DNA of 64,000 nt from Ctenosaura bakeri (GCA_948474755.1 CAOLHI010000646.1:248001-312000), one strand, 5' to 3'. Positions 12,801 to 23,920 are shown, counted from the stretch's first letter. Notes: generated from the letters alone by a model not told the origin. Made by a program: numbers and translations.

Positions 12801-13266
12801 TTTAAAAAAACAACCCACATTTTAAAGACATTTTTGTGTGGCTACATTTGTGCGTAGGTAGGTATGTTCATTGATATGTGAAAAAAACATGTCTTAATAG
12901 TCCATTACCAGATCCACTCTCTTCCTACTGTCTGTTTAATGCATGAAAACAATAATGTCCTTTGAAGGGCAGAGAGAAATGGGTACAGAAGGGACAGCCT
13001 GGAAACACCCATAGCCAGCCACTTCTGCACTGTGAATCAATGTTACACTTCTGCATGTAGGCAAAAAAAGAAGCAGAACTGGTTTGGGAGATTTACATCA
13101 GAGTTTTCCCAGTTTTCAGATACAGTGGTTTCTTGTTACAGTGAACCATGCTAGGAGCTGAAAATGTGCAGAACCAAGAGGAAAACTACGATGCTAAAAT
13201 GCTACAACGTGCAGATGGGAGGGTAAGAATTCGAGGCAACTATGAAGTATCAACCTCATGCAGAAA
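12801..13266. other. No gene or repeat recognised
   Basis: Unique sequence. A self-complementary T8/A7 pair near 12797-12815 is its only visible structure. Confidence 0.45.
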
Positions 13267-13492
13267 TGGTGTTAGTCTGAATGCAGGATTAGGATTCCAG
13301 TAGATTAGGACTGTAATCCCCACTCAGCTATGGAAACCCACTGAGTGTCCTTTGACAAGTCACATTCTCTCAATTTAAGATAAAGGTAAAAGCAAACCTT
13401 CTCTGAATAAATTTTCCTAAGAACAGTCCTTTGATATGGTCACCATAAGTCAGAGTTGACTTGAAGTCACATATCAACAACAACAACAACAA
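13267..13492 (+). repeat. tRNA-derived SINE, plus strand
   Basis: Carries cagctatggaaacccactga, caagtcacattctctcaa, gaataaattttcc, gtcaccataagtcagagttg and a clean CAA repeat tail ending at 13492. The tRNA-like head is strongly decayed, so internal promoter activity is unlikely. Confidence 0.85.
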
Positions 13493-13626
13493 TTCCTATG
13501 GTACGATCCTATGCATACTCATTTTAAGCTAAATTTCACCATGTGGAATGGAGTATACACACTAGTAATTGTATTTAGATTAATTTCAAATTACAAGAAA
13601 TGTATACTACTTTATGTTAAATAATT

Positions 13627-13659
<33 letters not shown>
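13627..13659. repeat. Compound microsatellite (TC)n(AC)n
   Basis: About ten TC units run directly into about six AC units and then ATATAT. Likely length-polymorphic. Confidence 0.95.
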
Positions 13660-13660
<1 letters not shown>

Positions 13661-14292
13661 ATATCCACACTAGAGACTTTGCCATTCGATAGCCTTCCAA
13701 AAAAAGAAGCAGGTCCTTGATAGTAAAGAGATTTGGACTTCCATTATTCTTTCCAACCTACTTCCCATGTATTTTAAATAACCCATGAATGGCAAAACAA
13801 CAAAGAATCCAATGGTACCTTAGAAGACCAATCAATTCACTATGGAATGAGCTCTCGTGGAATTTAATTCATTATTGGACATATGGGACATTATACAGAA
13901 TTTCAGGTGCATGCAGTACACATGGTTTGGGATGGGACTGCAGACAAGTGAATTCAGAGGGGAATTAAATACAGAGAGTATAACAGTATCCACTGTAGTA
14001 TTACTACTGACCATTCCTATAATGTCTTCTAATTACACAAACATCCTTGCACTTGTTAAGCCATTTGTGCATAGAATATAAGAATCTGTTACCCCAGTTC
14101 AAAACTCTGGTGACAGATAAGAATCCTGTATTGTAAATGACCAGTTTCTTCCTTTTAGCTTCATTTGAAGGTTTTTGTGTTTTGTTTTGTTTTTTGCTCT
14201 ATAAGGTCAATGACTCTTTTTAAATATCACCATATGGTCAACATCACTTGCATTTTCTACTCATTTTTGTGCTCCCCAGTCCTGCTGGAATG
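13660..14292. other. Mostly unrecognised; one short old repeat piece
   Basis: 13796-13870 (aatccaatggtaccttagaa then gagctctcgtgga) resembles the outer arm of the palindromic repeat at 42973-43065, but only one side is preserved. The rest is unique AT-rich DNA with no supported gene. Confidence 0.35.
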
Positions 14293-14293
14293 C

Positions 14294-14294
14294 C

Positions 14295-14345
<51 letters not shown>

Positions 14346-14346
14346 T
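14294..14346. repeat. (CTTT)n microsatellite
   Basis: About 13 nearly perfect CTTT units, 70 bp upstream of the solo LTR at 14417. Confidence 0.95.
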
Positions 14347-14416
14347 TCTGCAAAGGAGAATTTCTTTTCTTAGAATCCACCAGGAACAATAGCTCTCTCT
14401 AAATCATGGGGCAGGG

Positions 14417-15299
14417 TGTTACCGCAGTTTCTAGCCTGGACTTTGATATCAATAATTTGGCCTTCTTTACCTATTCCTCTCCACGTGCTGCGAGGTCCCC
14501 CGGACAAGCTCACAGACAGGCATGGCCTCTAATCGCTGTAATATTCCACACAAATACAGGCAGGCCAGAAATAGCCATTCCGCCGCTTCAGGAGACCTCA
14601 AAGGCAAGTACTCTATTATGTATGCACGATACTTACAAAGAACTCCCTGCCCCGAGCAGGCAGCTTGATTAGAAGAATCCTCATCTGTCAAGCACTCTGC
14701 ATTTGCATACTGGCTACTCTATTGTCAATTCGGACTTAATCATGCTAAATTCTGACCTTTCGGAGGCTTTGTCTCCAGCCCGAAACTCATTGCTTTCCCC
14801 AAGTACGGACTAGCCTACAGCCACATTTTCCCCTATAAGAACCCCTGACTTTGAGAGCTTCTTCGAATCACTCCCAACTTCTATCCTGCCTTGCTGCTGC
14901 TTTGCTTGGCGAGCCTTCCCCTCAGTCCCACGTACTGAGACTCCATATCTCCGAACTTCTGCTGCAGACTACCCGGGCTTCAGGACAGGTGTAGTATTAC
15001 CCAAACCAACAACTCCTCTTAAAAATCCCTCTATCCCACTCCAACCTTTATTTCTATAGTTATCTGTGTGAGTGTGCTGCATACACTGTTTGACTGTATT
15101 TTAATAAAGATCACAATTATTATTTCAATTCTGTTTGCTCCTTGACTTGGCCCGACCCCGTAGACATTGGGTGAAAGATCTCGCTCCGTTGCCCTGCCTC
15201 TCGTATTGCTAGCTTGTGCTTTTGGCTAATTTCCCCAACTTATATAATTGAGAGCTCATTTAGGTGTCCCTCCCAGGACCCCCAGAAAACAGGGTAACA
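14417..15299 (+). mobile_element. Solo LTR 1 of an endogenous retrovirus family, 883 bp
   Basis: The element begins TGTTACCG and ends GGGTAACA. It is flanked by AGGG on both sides (14413-14416 and 15300-15303), an exact 4-bp target duplication typical of gammaretrovirus-like (class I) integration. Inside are a TATA box at 14834-14839 (ccctataag) and a polyadenylation signal AATAAA at 15103-15108, about 270 bp apart, so the U3, R and U5 regions can be placed. A block gacttggcccgaccc followed by gacattgggt is shared with LTRs 2 and 3. No gag, pol or env sequence adjoins, so this is a solo LTR left by LTR-LTR recombination. Sequence features support past promoter function; present activity is unknown. 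Confidence 0.88.
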
Positions 15300-15395
15300 A
15301 GGGTGTCCCACTTTAAGTCAAATACAAAGGAAATTCAGGTATCCAGAATCCAAAGGCCATGGTCAGAAAGAAGCTAATTTTCAGCATCAGAAAAA

Positions 15396-15620
15396 ATTGT
15401 TGTGTGCCTTCAAGTTGTTTCTGACTCCTGGCAACTTTAAGGTAATCCTATTACAAGGTTTTCTTGGCAAGATTTGTTTTGGGGGCAGGGGTTGCTTCTG
15501 TAGCTGAAAGAGTGTGATTTACCCAATGTTATGCAATGTGTTTCCATGGCTGAGTGGGAATTCAAATCCTGGTCTCCTAGTCTTCTAGTCCAACACTCAA
15601 ACCACTACATCATGCTGGCT
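15396..15620 (-). repeat. tRNA-derived SINE, nearly full length, minus strand
   Basis: Starts with the tail complement ttgttgtgtgccttcaagtt, continues through ggttttcttggcaagat, gagtgtgatttacccaa, the B-box region (ggaattcaaatcctggtctc) and the tRNA-like head ending at atgctggct. The promoter boxes are fairly well preserved compared with other copies here. Confidence 0.88.
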
Positions 15621-16612
15621 GTCTCGACTGGAAAGCATACAGTATTGGAAGGAACTGTTGGTAGTGAACACTACTTTCAAGTTGGAAGTTATCTAGAAGT
15701 ACATACCAGGTTGTCTCCCCTTCCTTCAGTCATTGTAATTATGGGTCTCTCTCGATTTTTTTTTTTTTTAATTTTTGGTAGATGGTGACATGCTGTTTCT
15801 ATAGTGCAGCAGAGATGCTGAGCAGATTGATAGTGCTGGGGAGCAGAGCACACACCCTATTTTGTAGATGTTTCAATTCTGGGAATAATTCTTTTTCAAC
15901 TAGACTGGTTAGCACTGGCCTATAAGGGCTGACTTCTTTTCTTTTTCCTTTGAGCTACCTGGCCTTTACCAGGGATAAGGATGAGCTTTCCATCTGTCTT
16001 TGTTACACTTGGGAGTGCAGAGTGACAAAGTCTAAGAACCCTTGGCTAAAATCCAATCATACAAAATAAAGATTCATTCCATCCTTCCAGAATAAGTTTA
16101 AGAAGCTATGACCATAGTAGAACAACCTAATGGCATACAAAATAAAATGGAACAGAACTATATTATACTTGATCTACAGCGTATTTTGTAGAAACATGAA
16201 TTGGAAGTTATTATAGCGGCATGACATTTTCATTATAAACCCCTATTTTCAGTGCTTCATAATTCAGCAACAGGCATTTGCTCCAGGGTAAAACAACATA
16301 GGAGCTTTCAGGCTTGCAGAAAAGAATGTCTATGCATGCATGCTTTTATGTGTGAAATATAGAAGGAAAGGGAGAAGGAATTCATGATTCTAGGCCACAT
16401 TTGATTGAATTTATTCTTGTATGCTTCCCACAACAGCAACATCCTATTTTAAAGAGTGTTACCAATGATTTAAAGACAAAAAATAATTATTCAGAAGACT
16501 CTGCTTCTGCTGCTTCTACTAGCTATGCATATGCAGCTCAGTCAAGACTAAGTTAGTTGAAATCAGTGGGGCATATTAGTAACTGGAATCAATGGGAGAA
16601 ATTAATCATGCT
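15621..16612. other. No gene or repeat recognised
   Basis: Unique DNA with a T13 run near 15757-15770. No supported coding frame. Confidence 0.5.
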
Positions 16613-16860
16613 TTGAATCACAAAGTTGCTGAGGTCCTAGGAAGTTATTTAATCCAACCCCCCTACAGGAAATCCAGAGTTAAAGGATCCCAAGAGATGG
16701 TGATCTATCTTTTGCTTAAAGACTTGCACTAAGGGAGGACTCTAGATAACTTGTTTCCTTGTCAAGCTACTGATATTTCTCCCAAAGTTTAAGTGAAATC
16801 TACCTTCTTGTAACTTAAGCACATTAGGTCTATTCCTGCCTTCTGGGTAGCAGAGAGGAA
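16613..16860 (-). mobile_element. CR1-type LINE 3' fragment
   Basis: In plus-strand text it reads like the reverse complement of a CR1 3' end: ccaacccccctacaggaa, a gatggtgatctatctt block, gtttccttgtcaagctactg, then cttcttgtaacttaagca. These are standard landmarks of amniote CR1 tails. The copy is strongly diverged and contains no coding portion. Confidence 0.65.
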
Positions 16861-17039
16861 CTCTTAATTTGTCTAATTTATTTCAGTGGGAACTAAGGTT
16901 GTAAAATTGAACACAGTTATGAGTTATGTGCTCCTGGGTGACATGCCTATCAGGTGGCTATGGCTCTGTAACTACATCTCACGGTGCTAACCTCCATCAC
17001 CTTGCAAGCAGCACTGCCCCCTGCCCCAGCCATTTCCAG

Positions 17040-17233
17040 GTTGTCAGAGAGTAGGGAAGAAAATTATCAGGGTTGTGTCCAGAAATCTACTGTAGTTGAA
17101 CACACTGCAACAGACATCCGCAGGGATGTCTGAGGATCCCTGGGACGTCCCTGCAGATGATATCCTTGCAGCACGTTCAGCTACAGGAAAATAGCTGAAC
17201 ATGTCTCCACTGATCCCCCTGCTTCCTGATAAC
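17040..17233. mobile_element. Long imperfect palindrome, about 195 bp, MITE-like
   Basis: Nested inverted repeats share one centre. Outer ends are gttgtcag and ctgataac. Next come ctgtagttgaacacactgc (17090-17108) against gcagcacgttcagctacag (17168-17186), and inner arms catccgcagggatgtc (17115-17130) against gacgtccctgcagatg (17144-17159). A separate perfect 9-bp stem, gttcagcta/tagctgaac, sits at 17175-17200. There is no coding content and no clear target duplication. It may be a hairpin-type non-autonomous DNA transposon. Confidence 0.6.
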
Positions 17234-17730
17234 ATTGAAATGACTATTTTTTTGGATGATGGGATGGGGTGTGCTGCTTATAATTTGGGTTTAGGAGAGA
17301 TTTTTGTTGCTGTGTGGCCAGAACAGATGTGTGAACTCCACAACAACCAAAATATAATAATGTAATTTATTATAACTCATTAACAGAATGTCAGCTTACA
17401 TGCACTTCTATACCAAAGTTGTACTTACCTGCAAGGCATAGGATTAGACACAAATATCTTCTAGTGGCACAAATCCCCTTTTGCCAATAAAAAGTTTTTC
17501 TGCTAGCTGATCTCAGAATTCCTACGACTGGGTAGAAGAGCCAAAGAGGGATGATGGAGGAGCACATTTATGCTAGATCCAACCTTCCTCTAGCCAAGGA
17601 GCACAATCCAAGTGGTGGGACAAATGTACTTCAGGGTAAGGTAATATTAAGAAATGTCCAATCTCCCTAGCAGTGCTGAAGCTGACTGACTATGAACTTT
17701 GACAACTTTTACTAACTTTGTTATTATTAT
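17234..17730. other. No gene or repeat recognised
   Basis: Unique sequence; nothing supportable. Confidence 0.5.
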
Positions 17731-17733
17731 GTG

Positions 17734-17782
17734 CCTCCGCCTCCTCCCCCACCTCCTCCCCCTCCTCCTCCTTCTTCCTCCT
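17734..17782. repeat. (CCTCCTCCC)-type pyrimidine-rich repeat
   Basis: Almost pure C/T strand made of imperfect CCT/CCC units, a polypurine-polypyrimidine tract capable in principle of triplex formation. Confidence 0.85.
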
Positions 17783-17814
17783 AACTAGGGTTGCTTTTTC
17801 ACTTGTGAGTAAAT

Positions 17815-17897
17815 CTCATTGGGCTGAAATGGGCTTACCTCTGAATAGACATGTCTAAAATTGTACTGTAACTAATAGTATGATCATATGCATATTC
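17815..17897. repeat. Old palindromic interspersed repeat remnant
   Basis: gagtaaatctcattgggctg, aaatgggcttacctctgaat and catatgcatattcattcag match the reptile/bird 'cattgagttcaatgg' repeat also seen at 11692. Divergence is high. Confidence 0.4.
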
Positions 17898-18499
17898 ATT
17901 CAGAAGAAACTTTTGTGGGTCTTATAGTTATCAATGTCAATGTTGATAGTTGCACTCACTGACAAAAGTATATTACAAAATCTGAAAAAGAAGAAAAAAT
18001 GGAAACAAACAAAAAACTCTAGACCATTTATAGAATTACACTCTTAATAAAATATTGTATTGAAATTTTTGTTTTAAAATGGCCATATTTCAGAAATGAA
18101 GGGAGGCGAATCTTTAAGACAATAGCAAACAATATTTACAAAAGAGTTTCCAGAAAAAGCTATTAAGAGAGGAGAGATTAGCTATTCTGTCTAATCTTTA
18201 TAGGGAACATGGTACAGAAGACCATGCTTAACAGTTTCCAATACTTTTCTATACAGTCATTTTCACTTGTTAGCTAGGATTTATTGAACCAGCCTTCTAA
18301 TAATGCTGATGATAACACATTGAAACAGACAAAAGTAAATTCTTTTCAGTATTTAGAGATAGTTGATGAATACAAATATGAAGCTGTAAAGATCCCATAG
18401 GGTTACTCTGAAGTAATGATGAACAAGTGCCCTGGCCAAAGATCTTATCTGCTTCAAGTGTAGGTTAACTAATTGTTGGGCCACGTAAAGTTGTGTTAT

Positions 18500-19200
18500 T
18501 TGTAGCCCATTGGTCTCCAGAGTATCAGCAGAAAAACTCAGGCTGGAAATCTCCCTCCTCCTTCTCTTTATTCTGTGACTGGTAAAGAACCTGAAAGAAT
18601 TAGAAAAAGGTAACCGTCAGGTGCACTTGGAAGATGTAATTGTAATCACCATTTTAGGACATCAATCCAAGGCTTTCATTCAGCTAGTCCAGTACCTACT
18701 TCCAGATAGATGCAGAAACATGTAAAGGTAGGCCCAGTAATTTTCTAAGGAAACATGACTGAATTTCCACTTGTAAGTTAAACGCTGCAATCTAAGTAGC
18801 TAATGTTGGCCAAGATTAGCAGAACCAATTGCTTCCTTCCTCCACTTGTACCAGAAACCAGTATTTTGCACCTGGATGCAAAAATATTTAATGTGAAAAA
18901 CTTGTTTCATATCATACCCATTTGAGAACCATATATGTTCCCTTTCATCTTTTGAGAATACCAGAGCTTGGACTTGCTATAATTAATACTTATATTGTTC
19001 TTAAAACAATATGTCCCAAATGCAGATAATAAGTTATTGATAACCCACCTAGGATGAGAGCACAATATCATCTGCATACAGAAGCAGTTGAATTTAACAG
19101 TTTAGGAGCATGAGAGCTAACCTGACAAAGATAAGATACCAAAATATTAAGAAACAGATTATAAAAGGGGAGCTAACATACAATCTTGTTTAACACTTGT
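18500..19200 (-). mobile_element. Decayed LINE reverse-transcriptase fragment
   Basis: On the minus strand the catalytic box reads IQLLLYADDIVLSS, with YADD encoded at 19067-19078, followed soon by a stop. Further along, INYSKSK then (after a one-base frameshift) ALVFSKDE matches the usual region after the catalytic box of non-LTR reverse transcriptases. Toward 18850, GFWYKWRKEAIGSANLGQH is a plausible continuation. Frameshifts and stops throughout make it a dead element. The clade is not certain; the boundaries are approximate. Confidence 0.65.
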
Positions 19201-19302
19201 GTTAACAGGGATTAGTTTAGAGAGTTGATCCTGTTCTCTGTAATCTTATGCTTATAGCATAAGATCTATATGATATGTTTTATACAATCTTACTCTCAGT
19301 TG

Positions 19303-19382
19303 CACTTAGGGTATAATTTTATGCATTGTAACTCACAGCTAAGCTTCACTAAATGTGCAAATATGTTTAGGATTGCAACCTT
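19303..19382. repeat. Old palindromic interspersed repeat remnant, weak
   Basis: tataattttatgcattgtaa with a right end of gtttaggattgcaacctt resembles the 11692 repeat. Heavily diverged. Confidence 0.3.
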
Positions 19383-19931
19383 GTCTAGATTCAACAAAGG
19401 GCAAGGAAGAATACACCGTTAAGTGGTTTTCCTTGATCCCATGGGACACTGGGGTAAAGACCTTTAGAGAAATAGCTATCTTCGGTGGTGGTGGTTGGGA
19501 GGGGAATGTCACTATTTCAAGCAAAAGTATGAGTAACAAAAATAAACTTGTAAAAGGGCATTTGTCCTGTAATCAACACCATTACATAAGACTCTTTAGA
19601 ATGACACTGTTCATAGTATGTTTGAATGACACTGTTCAGACAATATTCATAGCCTGAATCAGCACTCCCAGTCTCCCATAAGCCACATGACAAATGAACA
19701 CCAGCAATAATCCACACAAACTCTAGGAGAGTTATAAGCAGTGATAGTTTATAGGTCCCATGTCAGTGTGCCAATAGAATCTCTTCCAGATTTTAGTCAG
19801 AATTTTAAAGTTGCTGTTCAAAATCCAGAACCTGTACTGGGGTTCTGAGGTGAATACAATGCTGGAGTGAACAGAATTCAGCCAAGATGAGCTGCTCTTC
19901 TAAACCGAGGTCAAAAACTCCAGGAGGAGTC
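19383..19931. other. No gene or repeat recognised
   Basis: Unique DNA. A 100-codon plus-strand frame (19355-19657) has no splice support or recognisable motif and overlaps minus-strand frames. Confidence 0.45.
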
Positions 19932-20125
19932 ATTCCATTTCTGCACTACACTGCTATAGTGCTATTTTCCACTTCCAGCATTCTATGGAATCCTAGGGTT
20001 TGAAGTTTAAGTAGAGGCATTTAGAATTCTCAGCCAGAGAGTTCTTTAGTCTCAGTAAACTACAAACCCCAGAATTCTACAGGATGTTGAAAGCGGAATA
20101 ATAGCACTCTAACAGTGTGGCCTCA
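19932..20125. mobile_element. Palindromic MITE, 7641 family
   Basis: The left arm ccatttctgcactacactgc with tatagtgctattttccactt is mirrored by aaagcggaataatagcactc and taacagtgtgg. The centre retains cagccagagagttctttagt. The terminal GGCC is lost on the left, so exact ends and target duplication cannot be read. Confidence 0.7.
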
Positions 20126-20291
20126 GTGCCCCATTGACATAGGAACCACTAATTGTCGTTGACTTCAAGGCTTGTAGAAGTGCCCATGCAAAACCTGTCA
20201 AGCTCAGGGGTACTTTTCTTCATTACATTTAAGACATTATTTTAGTCTTTAAGCCTTGAAAATACAATCAACTGCAAAGATTTCCTTTACA

Positions 20292-20344
20292 GGGCCCCAT
20301 TCACATTACAGAATTATAGTCCTAATTATTCTGCTTTAGCTGCC
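20292..20344. mobile_element. Left end of a MITE, truncated
   Basis: gggccccattcacattacag then aattatagtcctaattattc and tgctttagctgcc look like the first 50 bp of the palindromic MITE family. The remainder is absent. It lies 42 bp before the element at 20386. Confidence 0.45.
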
Positions 20345-20385
20345 ATTGACAAAACTGAAAATTGTTCCAGATTACAGTAGACTAG

Positions 20386-20792
20386 GGCCCTTTCTGCATG
20401 GTGTCGCTGTCTCATTTCTGCCACAGGATGGCAGCAGTTGGCAGGTAGTGCTTCCGCATGACATCGTTGCCATCCTGCTGCGATCCTGTTGTGGAGCATC
20501 ATGCTTGCACAGTTTTCGCAAAATGGAAAAAATCCGTTTCGCATCTGCGATCGTGCAGCACTCCCATCACTTCTGGCCACGTGGAAGCTATGGAAGCACA
20601 TTGGTGATGCTTCCTTACATAGCACAGCAATGGAAAAAGCCCAGCTGCACCGCGGAAGGCAGACATGGCACCATTGTGTTCTCTTCCGCATGGACTGAGT
20701 GGCTGAAGAGGGAAGCATTGTTGACGCGCTCCCTTCTGGACCTGGGACTGCAGCGAGACAATGCGGAAGAGCATCGTCTTGTGGAAATGGCT
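20386..20792. mobile_element. Non-autonomous DNA transposon (GGCC-TTTC end family), 407 bp
   Basis: The left end GGCCCTTTCTGCATGG pairs with a right end reading AGCCATTTCCACAAGACG in reverse complement, and TAG flanks both sides (20383-20385 and 20793-20795), a 3-bp duplication. The interior is GC- and CpG-rich relative to its surroundings and open in many frames (up to 177 codons on the minus strand), which follows from base composition. No transposase motif is seen. Confidence 0.72.
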
Positions 20793-21440
20793 TAGGTATC
20801 TTTAATCTGGAAAAATATCCATATAGGGAACAAGCAGCAATCATTTTGATTAGCTTCACCTCCAGGTGTATATGTTTTAAAGGCTAGCTTTCTATTAGGT
20901 AGCATTTGGCTTATGTTGCAGATGTTGGGGGTGGGAAAGTTAAACCTGTATTTGCCATATAGCCTGCCCTAGTTCCAAACCTAACTGGTAGTTCTCAAGT
21001 GTGTCGGGGAAAAGTGGTCCACTGCTAGTGTTGAAAGAAGATTAAGCATTTTTTGTTTCTGTGTCCAGGAAGTAGGGTGATATCTTGCTTTCACTGCAAG
21101 CAGGAAAATGCTGTTCCTGACAATGGTGGCTTCCCTGTCAGAGAGGCAGTAAGCACCTTAGGTAATCCCTTTAAAGTTTGTACTAAAAGCCAGAGTGGAT
21201 TCACTATGCCAGTGACATGGAAGTCACCAGCTGCCAGCGCCTGAATATTTAAAATATTCTGCAATGAAAACACACATGTAGTAAATTTATAGGAAATACC
21301 TGTAAATTAATCCTAAACCTTCATGATTTCCCCTGTATTTGTTTGTATAAAATGAAAGTGTGTAACACCCTTCACATTACTGTAATTGCAGTTGTCAGAA
21401 ATGAAGTCTCAGCAATTACTACTCAGTTAGCAAATTAGGC
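20793..21440. other. No gene or repeat recognised
   Basis: Unique DNA; no supportable feature. Confidence 0.5.
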
Positions 21441-21492
21441 AGATTGCAAGTCAGAGCAAGATTGAAAAATAAAATCACCATCTTCCTAGGTC

Positions 21493-21993
21493 TCAACTCA
21501 CAGAAGGTCGAAGATCCAGAAAATCAAATTTCAAATACCCAAACAAAGCTGGATGTAACATATATTTTAATAATTCTTTTTGAGATGGTGGTTGATCTTT
21601 TACTTTCTGTGTGTGAGAGAGGCAGGATTTTCTCTGAACGTCATTTCTATCACCTCTAATGCACATACAGTTTGTGTTGGGAAGAGGTTCTGCCCTCTTA
21701 TCATCAAAGTGAGGGACAATTCTGGGCATGTACCTAATCTTAAAAAGCAGCTTGTACACATCAGAGAGCTGATAGTGGCTATTTTCGGGGTTGGGCAAAG
21801 AAGGGCTGAAGTAACCTCTGTTGACAGAAACTCTGTAGGACATCCAAATATAATGTGGAATAGAAGTGACACGAATGCCCTCTACATGACCAAGAGCTCC
21901 ATTTCTGCCAGATCCATGCCTCCCAATAGGATGATGAAGCTGCAATGTCAGGCAGCAGATTGTGGACATTATGAAAAGGTATCAAATTGTTAG
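21493..21993. other. Unexplained low-stop region, both strands open
   Basis: A minus-strand frame of 158 codons (21493-21969), two other minus-strand frames (90 and 68 codons), and a plus-strand frame of 137 codons (21580-21993) overlap. No domain, signal peptide or repeat family is recognised, and no frame has clean exon borders. It could be an old transposon interior, a decayed coding fragment or chance. No product is called. Confidence 0.2.
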
Positions 21994-22453
21994 TTCTTTA
22001 ACCTGTTACTATTACTATTATATTGTTACTGCCAGGAATAGAGAAAGAGAAGTGCAGCATTTAAGACTTAGGCCAAAAGAACTTGATGGGTTTTGATAGT
22101 ACAAATCTTTACTGGAGAAGAGATACAGGCATCATTCGTTGCTCTACATCACCTGGCAAGTTTTCTTGGACTGCACCTGACTTCTGGTATCTATTTGCTA
22201 TATATTTTCAACTGGGTTGTTCCAGCAATAGAGTCTCATGCCTTTGGCAATAGGTCTAATGCAGAAGCGGGCAACAGTATGGGACCCAGGTCCATTTTTC
22301 CCCAACAGTCTTGCAGGCTGCATCCTGCACAGCAAACTCAAACACATCTGTTTTCTCTGCAGTTCTTCTCAACATGGAGGAAGGAAGTGACACCACAACA
22401 GTTTCTGTGCCATTTTAAGAAGAAAACTGGTATTTGGGAACAGTATGCAGGTT

Positions 22454-22681
22454 CGGAGGTCCAGAATGGTGTAGTGGCTTGAGTTTTTGACTATGACTCT
22501 GGAAATGAGGGTTTGAGTCTCTGTTTGGCCATAGAAACCCACTGGGTGACCTTGGGCAAGTAATGTACTCTCAGACTCATAGGAAGGCAAAGGCAACCCC
22601 TCCCCTTGAACAAATCTTTCCAAGAAAACCCCACTTTATGGTCCCTGTAAGTCAGAAAAATGTGAAGGCACAAAACAACAA
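22454..22681 (+). repeat. tRNA-derived SINE, well preserved
   Basis: Head ccagaatggtgtagtggctt, B-box region gagggtttgagtctctgttt, agaaacccactgggtgacct, ggaaggcaaaggcaacccct, ccaagaaaaccccactttat, and a short CAA tail at 22670-22681. One of the least diverged copies in the window. Confidence 0.9.
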
Positions 22682-22861
22682 TGGGCTTCTGGGGTATTTG
22701 CAGGGGTGGGGGTATTTTCACATGTTTTTGTACGCCAGGGGAATATCTACATGGTTTGGGGGGGAAATTTGCCAAAAAAAATTGTGCTAAGGTTTTGATT
22801 TTTTTTTTTAAATTAGGTGGACTTGGGAGGAATAATGGAAGGCTTCAAGTATCACAAAAAT

Positions 22862-23290
22862 GGAGTCCAGGGACCACGTGCAGCTCACGGGGCTCACCAT
22901 GACCACCCCTCATCTAATGGTTAGGTGTTTGATGAGTCTGACAAGTCACCTGCTCCTTCTCCTTCTCAAGCTAGCTCTGCCTGAAACTGGTGATATGTCT
23001 GTAGACGGTAGGCTCAGGATCTCCAGAACAGTCGTTACTATTTTACAAGTGCTGCCCAAGTACTTCCTATGCCAAAAAGATCAAAAGAAGCAGCTTGCAA
23101 CAGAAATGGATGCTCAGTGTCACAAACTAATTTGTCTTGGAAGTAAGCCAAACATTCTAGTGAAAACAACTAGTCAGTCCATCACTGTATGATCTGTAAT
23201 GTCAGTTTATGCAGCTTGGATAAGCTTGGACACCTGCTTGGATTGAAATTGAAAGACAAAGAGAAGGGAGAAGAGCTCCTTTCTCTGTAA
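22862..23290 (+). pseudogene. Decayed protein-like frame, possible pseudogene
   Basis: Not recognised as a named gene. In the frame starting at 22925 (GTG) and ending at TAA 23288-23290, the translation reads like protein but is broken by two TGA, two TAG and one TAA codon. Pieces include VFDESDKSPAPSPSQASSA, then YYFTSAAQVLPMPKRSKEAA, then CMICNVSLCSLDKLGHLLG. The last has a C-x2-C pair (23186-23197) and a histidine (23231-23233) spaced somewhat like a U1/matrin-type zinc finger, but the second histidine is not present. The competing plus frame of 110 codons (22860-23192) looks incidental. No introns or poly(A) tail are visible, so retroposed origin is only a guess. Confidence 0.3.
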
Positions 23291-23639
23291 TGGGTTTCTC
23301 AATCCACACAAAGTATTAGAGGCCTGGACTGGCTCATCAATATATTAATTACTTAAATCCATTCTTCTGGGTTGTTGTTTCTTATCTTCTATCCCTTTAT
23401 TATTTACCTAAAGTCTGAAGACTGCTTAAGGGATCCTGCAATTTATTCTACAGCTGAAGTTGCCTGGGTATAAATTCCTTTCATGTGATTTCTCTCTAAC
23501 AAGAAGATGCAAACAAAGTTATCTGTCAGTCAGGCTGTATTTCCTTTTAACATTCTGCTTGCAAGCTATCCCCACTGCTACGGGTATGTAGCAGGGAATT
23601 GTATTACCTGGAAAGGCACTTGCATAGAAATAGTAATAG
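23291..23639. other. No gene or repeat recognised
   Basis: Unique AT-rich DNA between the pseudogene-like frame and the possible regulatory block. Confidence 0.5.
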
Positions 23640-23920
23640 AGAATTAAAAAACATGTTTTGGCTTGAAGCACATTATTGTTGATTTACTGCTCAATAAATA
23701 CAACAAGCTTCCACTGAGGCTCACAGGCCAATGGAGAGAAACAACGCAAAGATAGGGCTGTGATTAGATGCTTGCCTAATTAGTAAGCGAAGCTGATTAG
23801 AGCTGTTTGGTATGGCTTCCATGCAATGGTTTTCATTCTTTATATCTGTGTCTTGGAGCCTGAAAGTTGTATCAGATGAGGAAAGGCACACTGCCTTTGG
23901 GAAAGCATTAGAATGTAATA
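23640..23920. promoter_or_regulatory. Possible conserved regulatory block (inference)
   Basis: Repeat-free stretch dense in homeodomain-type sites: TAATTAG at 23777-23783, GATTAG at 23762-23767 and again at 23795-23800. It also holds a CCAAT-type box in reverse (cattgg-like, near 23730). This composition is typical of deeply conserved non-coding elements near developmental genes, but conservation cannot be seen from a single sequence. Confidence 0.2.

Noticed and set aside
20326..20859. 177-codon minus-strand frame and overlapping 149-codon plus frame
   Set aside because: They lie within a transposon with inverted ends and TAG duplication. Open frames on both strands follow from its GC-rich composition, and no transposase motif is present.
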